A stretch of DNA of 64,000 nucleotides. Origin: Castor canadensis (lineage: Eukaryota > Chordata > Mammalia > Rodentia > Castoridae). Below, piece by piece: positions 58,920 through 64,000 of this stretch. The stretch lies in assembly GCF_047511655.1 (NCBI RefSeq), contig NC_133389.1:158053973-158117972 (forward strand), read 5' to 3'. Each line of letters starts with the position of its first letter. Position 1 is the stretch's first letter. The notes beneath the pieces are model-generated. The model saw only the letters and a list, made by a program, of their open reading frames with translations, did not search any database and was not told the DNA's origin. The position numbers were made by a program, and so were the translations under genes.

Positions 58920-59375
58920 AGATAAAAGCGAGAGCACACAAGAGAGATATGAGGATAGGTAAGACACCTAAGAAACTAGATAACATGTGTTGCCCTCAAT
59001 GCAGAGAAACTAAAGCAGATACCTTAAAAGCAACTGAGGCCAATAGAGAAGGGGACCAGGAACTAGAGAAAAGGTTAGATCAAGAAGAATTAACCTAGAA
59101 GGTAACACATGCACAGGAAATTAACTTGAGTCAACTCCCTGTGTAGCTATCCTTATCTCAACTAGCAAAAACCCTTGTTCCTTCCTATTATTGCTTATAC
59201 TCTCTCTACAACAAAATTAGAGATAAGGGCAAAATAGTTTCTGCCAGGTATCAAGGGGGCAGGGTGGGTGGTAAGGGAGGGGGTGGGGGCAGGGGGGAGA
59301 AATGAACCAAGCATTGTATGCACATATGAATAATAAAAAATAAAAAAAATATAAGGAATAAAAATAAAAAACCAT
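58920..59375 (+). mobile_element. L1 3' end, 5'-truncated, plus strand
   Basis: Matches the L1 nested in the LTR from 'gataaaagcgagagcacaca' onward through 'ccttcctattattgcttata', a G-rich tract (59,254-59,300) and 'atatgaataataaaa', then an A-rich tail with aaataaaa units. It differs from the nested copy by small substitutions and a deletion in the G-rich part. Confidence 0.88.
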
Positions 59376-59399
59376 CTCCCAACCACTTTTAAACTTCAA

Positions 59400-59580
59400 A
59401 GTTTAACTGAGAAAAAAAGACATTAAACAATGATTGTACCAACACTGAGAAAGGGGGAAGGAGAGGAATGGGAACATAATGGAGGGGTGATCATGTACAA
59501 GCTATACCATACGCATGTATGGAATTATCACAAGCAAATCTAATCATATGTATGCTAATTCAAAATAAAATAATTTTTAA
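59400..59580 (+). mobile_element. Second L1-type 3' end, other subfamily
   Basis: 'gaggggtgatcatgtacaag', 'ccatacgcatgtatggaatt', 'atcacaagcaaatctaatca' and 'tatgctaattcaaaataaaa' follow the pattern of older rodent L1 3' ends. It directly follows the previous L1, so the younger one probably inserted next to or in it. Confidence 0.5.
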
Positions 59581-60767
59581 AGTTAAAGACACCTATTGGG
59601 TAGAAAATTGACACCAAATGAATCTATTTTAAAAAATAATCGTGTATCACATTTTGCCTTCGATCAGCTAGAAACCTAATTAGCTTAAAATGAGATTCTT
59701 AGAATTTATTCAAATTTTGAGTTATTAATTTTTTCTCTTGTCCACACACAGAAGACAATCTCAGAACACTGGAATTGTTTTCACCTTGACTGTAGGTTGA
59801 GAAATCACATTCTCTCTGCCTGTGAAAGATGATTGCAAGTTAGTAAGTTTTCATAAGCAGTATCATTAATTCACAGAGGATTTCAAAGCTGGATTACTTC
59901 AAGGAAAAGAGAAAAAAATCAACTTTAGAATTTGGCTATATTAAATATAGCCCTGCCTTCTGTTTTACTCACATATGATGGTATTTATAAAATCTCATGG
60001 AGCATGTCTTTGATTGAAACTGTACAAATAGTGAAAAAATGACAAAGAGACTCTTTCTGAGTGACAAGAAATATCTTCTTGGTGGCAAGGTAAGTGTTCA
60101 AATTCACTTTAATATAATTTCTAGCTCTTTTTCTTAAGAGATTCAGTGGAGATAAGCATTAGAACCTATCCATAAAAGCAACAGACTATACCAAAGTTGT
60201 ACCAAAGTGAAATCCAATGACCTTATTCTGATGGAGGTTTTATGTGGATGTATACCATGAAGTGAAAATGCTAACATTATAGGTACCTCCTGCATATATA
60301 AAATTGAAGATCTTGAATATCTTATGCTGAATGGCTGCATGCTAACAATGAAATTTCTTGTTTGACTATCTCCTTCTTTTATTTCCTTTAAGGGGACCAG
60401 TAGGAGTTCTGTTAATAAATGATATTTATTGTTTTTATGATTGAGTGGTAGTAGTGAAACTACTTATATTCTTTTCTAGGAGGTAGGATAAATTTATGCT
60501 AAATTATCATCATGAAAATATTCCACAGCACAGTTTATTCAAATATGCAGAGACTTGTTTCAACAAGTACACCAGCTTATTTGTAGAAAAGCCTGTAGCA
60601 CAAGACACTGCTTTTTCTTGAGAGAAACACTCAAAATGAACAGGGCTACTGCTTAATGTCGACAAATGAGTTAAACTTAAATATCATTACCTGTGGAAAC
60701 ATTATTATTGGCATGAATAACCAAGACATTTGGTATATATACATGTACACATATACATATACATGTT

Positions 60768-60806
<39 letters not shown>

Positions 60807-61429
60807 CCTCTGTGTATTACTTGAGACATTGACCCTTGGTCATTCTGTGTAGAAACACACTGTGGGTTTGATAAAATTTATTACCCTCTATTGTAATTAA
60901 TTGAGTTTATTTTCAGGAAAAAATTCAGGCTCAGTTGTGGTGGGTTTGAAGTTCTAGAGTCTATGCCACTCTTATGAGAAAGCTCACGTAATATCAGTCT
61001 TGTTCAAGAAGATATTATTTTGTTTTTGAGTGCTAAGTTATACAGTAATAACTTATTAAGTGATGCAATTTCACTTTTAGTATATTTAGTAACTGATTTT
61101 TTTAACATTGGCAATCTTACCACTCAAAAAGAAAAACATTTTCATATGTATAACTGTATAATACCAGTACTTTTAAGCATGTTAAAGTAATAGATTTATC
61201 TTTAATTTCTTGCTGTAGGCATAATCCTAGATTTCTGAAACAGTAGGTTGATGCTCACAGTTCTGTTTAAAACTAACATTAACAGCTTGTTTCCAATCTA
61301 GGAGATTGGAATATTTTAGTTTTCCATACTTTATTTTCAATATTTAGATTATTAGCTAAATTAAATTCTCATATCTTTTCCATGTGAGGATTTTGAATAT
61401 CAGATTTAAAAATAAGTCATTCTCAGAAA
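59581..61429. other. Unique AT-rich sequence, no gene seen
   Basis: Contains a (TG)n at 60,770-60,802. No recognisable product. Confidence 0.45.
60770..60802. repeat. (TG)16 microsatellite
   Basis: Uninterrupted TG dinucleotides preceded by a TATACA-rich stretch. Confidence 0.95.
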
Positions 61430-63970
61430 CATAAGAAATATGAAAAAAAAAAACAATATAAAATGACTCCTCCAAAAGTCAATAATCCTGCAGTAAAGAA
61501 CACTAAGGATAGTATGGTGACAAAGAACTTAGAAGAATGATTATGAGTGATCAAGGAAATTAAAGAGGAGAAGAACAAACATCTGAATAATTTTAAAAAA
61601 GAATACAAGTAAATGTCTGAATGAATTACAAGAGAATAAAAATAAATAGCTGAGTTTAAATAAAATCACAGATAGGACATAAGAAAAATAATGCAGGATA
61701 TGATAGAAGAATTCAGTAAAGATATAGAAATCCTGAAAGAAATCAAATTAAAATTGTGAAAATGAAAACTCAATTAGCCAAAAACAACAACAACAAGAAA
61801 AACCCCCAATTGAAAACCTCTGCAGTAGACAGGATCAAACTAAAGACACACTATCAAGACTTGAAGACAAAGTATATGTATTAGACTACTCAGATAAAGA
61901 CAAAGAAATAAATAAAGAAGTATAAACAGAACATTCAAGAGCTCAAAGACATCATTAAAATATCCATCCTATAAATAATAGGCCTATAAGAAGAAGAAGA
62001 AGAAGCATAAAAAGCTAAAGGCATAGAAAACATATTTAGTAAAATAGTAGCAGAAAATTTCCCAAATATGGAGAAAGAGATGGTCATCTAGGAGGTTTTT
62101 AGGAAACTCAACAGACAAGACCAGACATAACTTCCTCATGTTAAATATATTAAATTTGTACAACAAGAAAAGAATATTGAAAGCTGCAAGAAGGAAGTAC
62201 AAAGTAAAATCAACACAAATAACAGAATAGTTATCAAAAGAAATTCTAAAAGCCAGGAAGGCATGGAAAGGTATATTTCAAGCCCTGAAAGAAAATAACT
62301 GCTGATCCTAGATTACTATAACCAGCAAAGCTATCCTTCATAATTAAAAGAGAAATAAAAACATTTTGTGATAAATGTATGACTAAAGGAAATTATGACC
62401 ACTAAACCAGCACTGCAGAAGATACTTAAAGGAATCCTATACACAAAAAAGGAAGATAAATGCAACCATGAAAATATGTGAACAAATAAATTTCACTAGT
62501 TGAATATATAAGCAAATGAGAATTAAGAAAGAATCAAACATTACAAAACAACAAAATGACAGGAATTATTACATACCTTTCAATAACAACTCTTAATGTT
62601 CGTGGTCTCAATTCTCCAATCAAAAGGGGGGACTGGATTAAAAAACAGACCTAACCATTTGTTGCCTACAAGAAATGCACTTCAGTGGAAAAAACAAACA
62701 CTGGCTTAAAGTAAAAGAATGAAAAAAAATATTCTAAACAAATAGTGCTCCAAAGCAGACAGGAGTAGTTACATTCATATATGACAAACAAAACTTTAAA
62801 CCAAAATTAGAAGAGACAAGTTCACTTCCTATCCATAAATGGAAGCAATCCATCAAGAGGATATAACAATTGTAAACAGCTATGCAAATTGGTGCACCCA
62901 ATTTCATAAAGCACACATAGCTGGATATAAAAGCACAGATAGATCCCACTATCTGTGGTGGGTTATGTCAATATCCTACTCTCACCAATAGATAGATAGA
63001 CCATCCAAACAACAACAAAAATCAACAATTAAGTGACATTATGTATTGGACTTAAGATACATCCACAGAATATTCCACTCAGCAGCCACAGAATAAACAT
63101 TCTTCTCAACTTTCTGCAAATAATCCAAGTAATAAATCGGGAAATGAATTGAATTGATGGTTCTCAAAAGAGTAATACAAGTGGCCAAAACATAAAGAAA
63201 TGTTTAATGTCCTTAGCCATAAAGGAAATTCAAATGAGATTTATCTCACCTCAGTCAAAGTAGTAATCATTAAGAAAGTGAAACAGCCACAAATATTGGT
63301 CAGGACTCAGGTAAAAAAGACTCTTTATCCACTGTTGGTCAAATGTAAGATAGTACACCCACTATGGAATCAGTATGGAAGCTCCTTAAAAAAGTGAAAA
63401 TAGAACTTCCATAAGACCCTTCTGTAGCACTGTTGGACTTATATCTGAAGGAATGTAAATCAATATTCAATAAAGATACTTGCATACCCAAATTTATTGC
63501 AGCCCTATGCACAACAACTAAGCTGTGGAATCAGCCTAGGTGCCCAGGAACCAATGAATGGTTAAAGAAAATATGATACATATACACAATGAAGTAGTAT
63601 TCAGCCATAAAGAAGAATGGAATTATGTCATTTGCAGGAAAATGGGTGTAACTGGAGATTATCATGTAGAGCAAGATAAAACAATCTCAGAATGACAAAT
63701 ACTGCATATTTTTACTTCTATATGAAATCTATACATAATAAAAACAATACATGATTGTAAAAGTGGACTGTTTGTGGGGGGACCTGTGAAAGGGGTAAGG
63801 GAGAAAGATGAGGGTGATGGGGGATGAATATGATTGAAGTACATTTTATATATCTATATGTAACATATATTATATGTACATGTTATATATAACATATATA
63901 TTATACGTATACACACACAAAAACAGCATAATGAACTCTACTAAAATCTCTTAATAAAGAAAAAAAAAGG
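61430..63970 (+). mobile_element. Old L1, plus strand, internally deleted
   Basis: Three parts in L1 order. About 61,430-62,480 is decayed ORF1-like sequence ('gaaagctgcaagaaggaagt', 'ctataaccagcaaagctatc', 'actgcagaagatacttaaag'). About 62,580-63,120 is the ORF2 endonuclease part ('cgtggtctcaattctccaat', 'gttgcctacaagaaatgcac', 'gaggatataacaattgtaaa', 'agccacagaataaacattct'). From about 63,190 it is the ORF2 C-terminal region and 3' UTR ('ggtcaggactcaggtaaaaa', 'attgcagccctatgcacaac', 'attcagccataaagaagaat', 'gggggacctgtgaaagggg') with an A-tail at 63,960-63,968. The whole RT region between is missing. No frame survives. Confidence 0.7.
63838..63920. repeat. AT-rich TATA/CATA simple repeat
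   Basis: Alternating purine-pyrimidine AT sequence with inverted symmetry around 'gtacatgttatatataacat', in the 3' UTR of the L1. Confidence 0.8.
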
Positions 63971-64000
63971 TCATAGGTTAAGAAAGAGTAATAGAGGGAT

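Overview
The window looks like gene-poor, AT-rich DNA from a placental mammal, most likely a castorimorph rodent such as a beaver. The lineage call rests on the SINEs: ID-type tRNA-derived units ('gtggctcaagtggtagagc', 'ctgagttcaaacccc') fused to one or two B1-like (7SL-derived) units, plus rodent-style L1 3' ends. This is inference from memory of rodent repeats, since no alignment could be run. I find no protein-coding exon, tRNA, rRNA or known ncRNA gene. Every longer open frame lies in a repeat, in low-complexity DNA, or has no recognisable product. The window is best read as intergenic or intronic.

Layout. 1-1,170 is the 5' end of a minus-strand L1 with two tandem ~225-bp promoter-type units; its body lies left of the window. 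1.2-19.4 kb is mostly unique AT-rich DNA with SINEs (two trimeric ID-B1-B1 composites), three or four old MaLR-like LTRs, an old L1 5' half around a long pyrimidine tract (9.0-10.5 kb) and an L2 relic. 19,431-19,798 is a young, CpG-containing ERVK/IAP-like solo LTR (minus strand) with a perfect 6-bp target duplication. 20-47 kb holds scattered truncated L1 3' ends, SINEs, MIR/L2 relics, MaLR LTRs and microsatellites.

47,134-52,814 is the most structured part. It is one minus-strand L1 with an intact 5' end and an 11-bp target duplication, but it lacks ORF1 and the ORF2 endonuclease region. Its ORF2 is interrupted by a second copy of the young LTR (98% identical to the first, its own 6-bp duplication), and that LTR is interrupted by a 5'-truncated plus-strand L1. 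This gives a readable three-layer insertion history. After it come a five-copy 36-bp minisatellite (53.0 kb), a MaLR LTR (54.5 kb), a SINE, a MIR, and a GC- and purine-rich unique segment (57.75-58.44 kb) that is the best candidate here for a functional non-repeat element. Two L1 3' ends (58.9-59.6 kb) and an old, internally deleted plus-strand L1 (61.4-63.97 kb) close the window.

Nothing here forms an operon or pathway. The biology is transposable-element history: L1, its SINE passengers and an LTR retroelement inserting into and breaking one another. I found no convincing new biological system. The nested locus, the ORF1/EN-less L1 with an intact 5' end, and the trimeric SINEs are the observations most worth checking.
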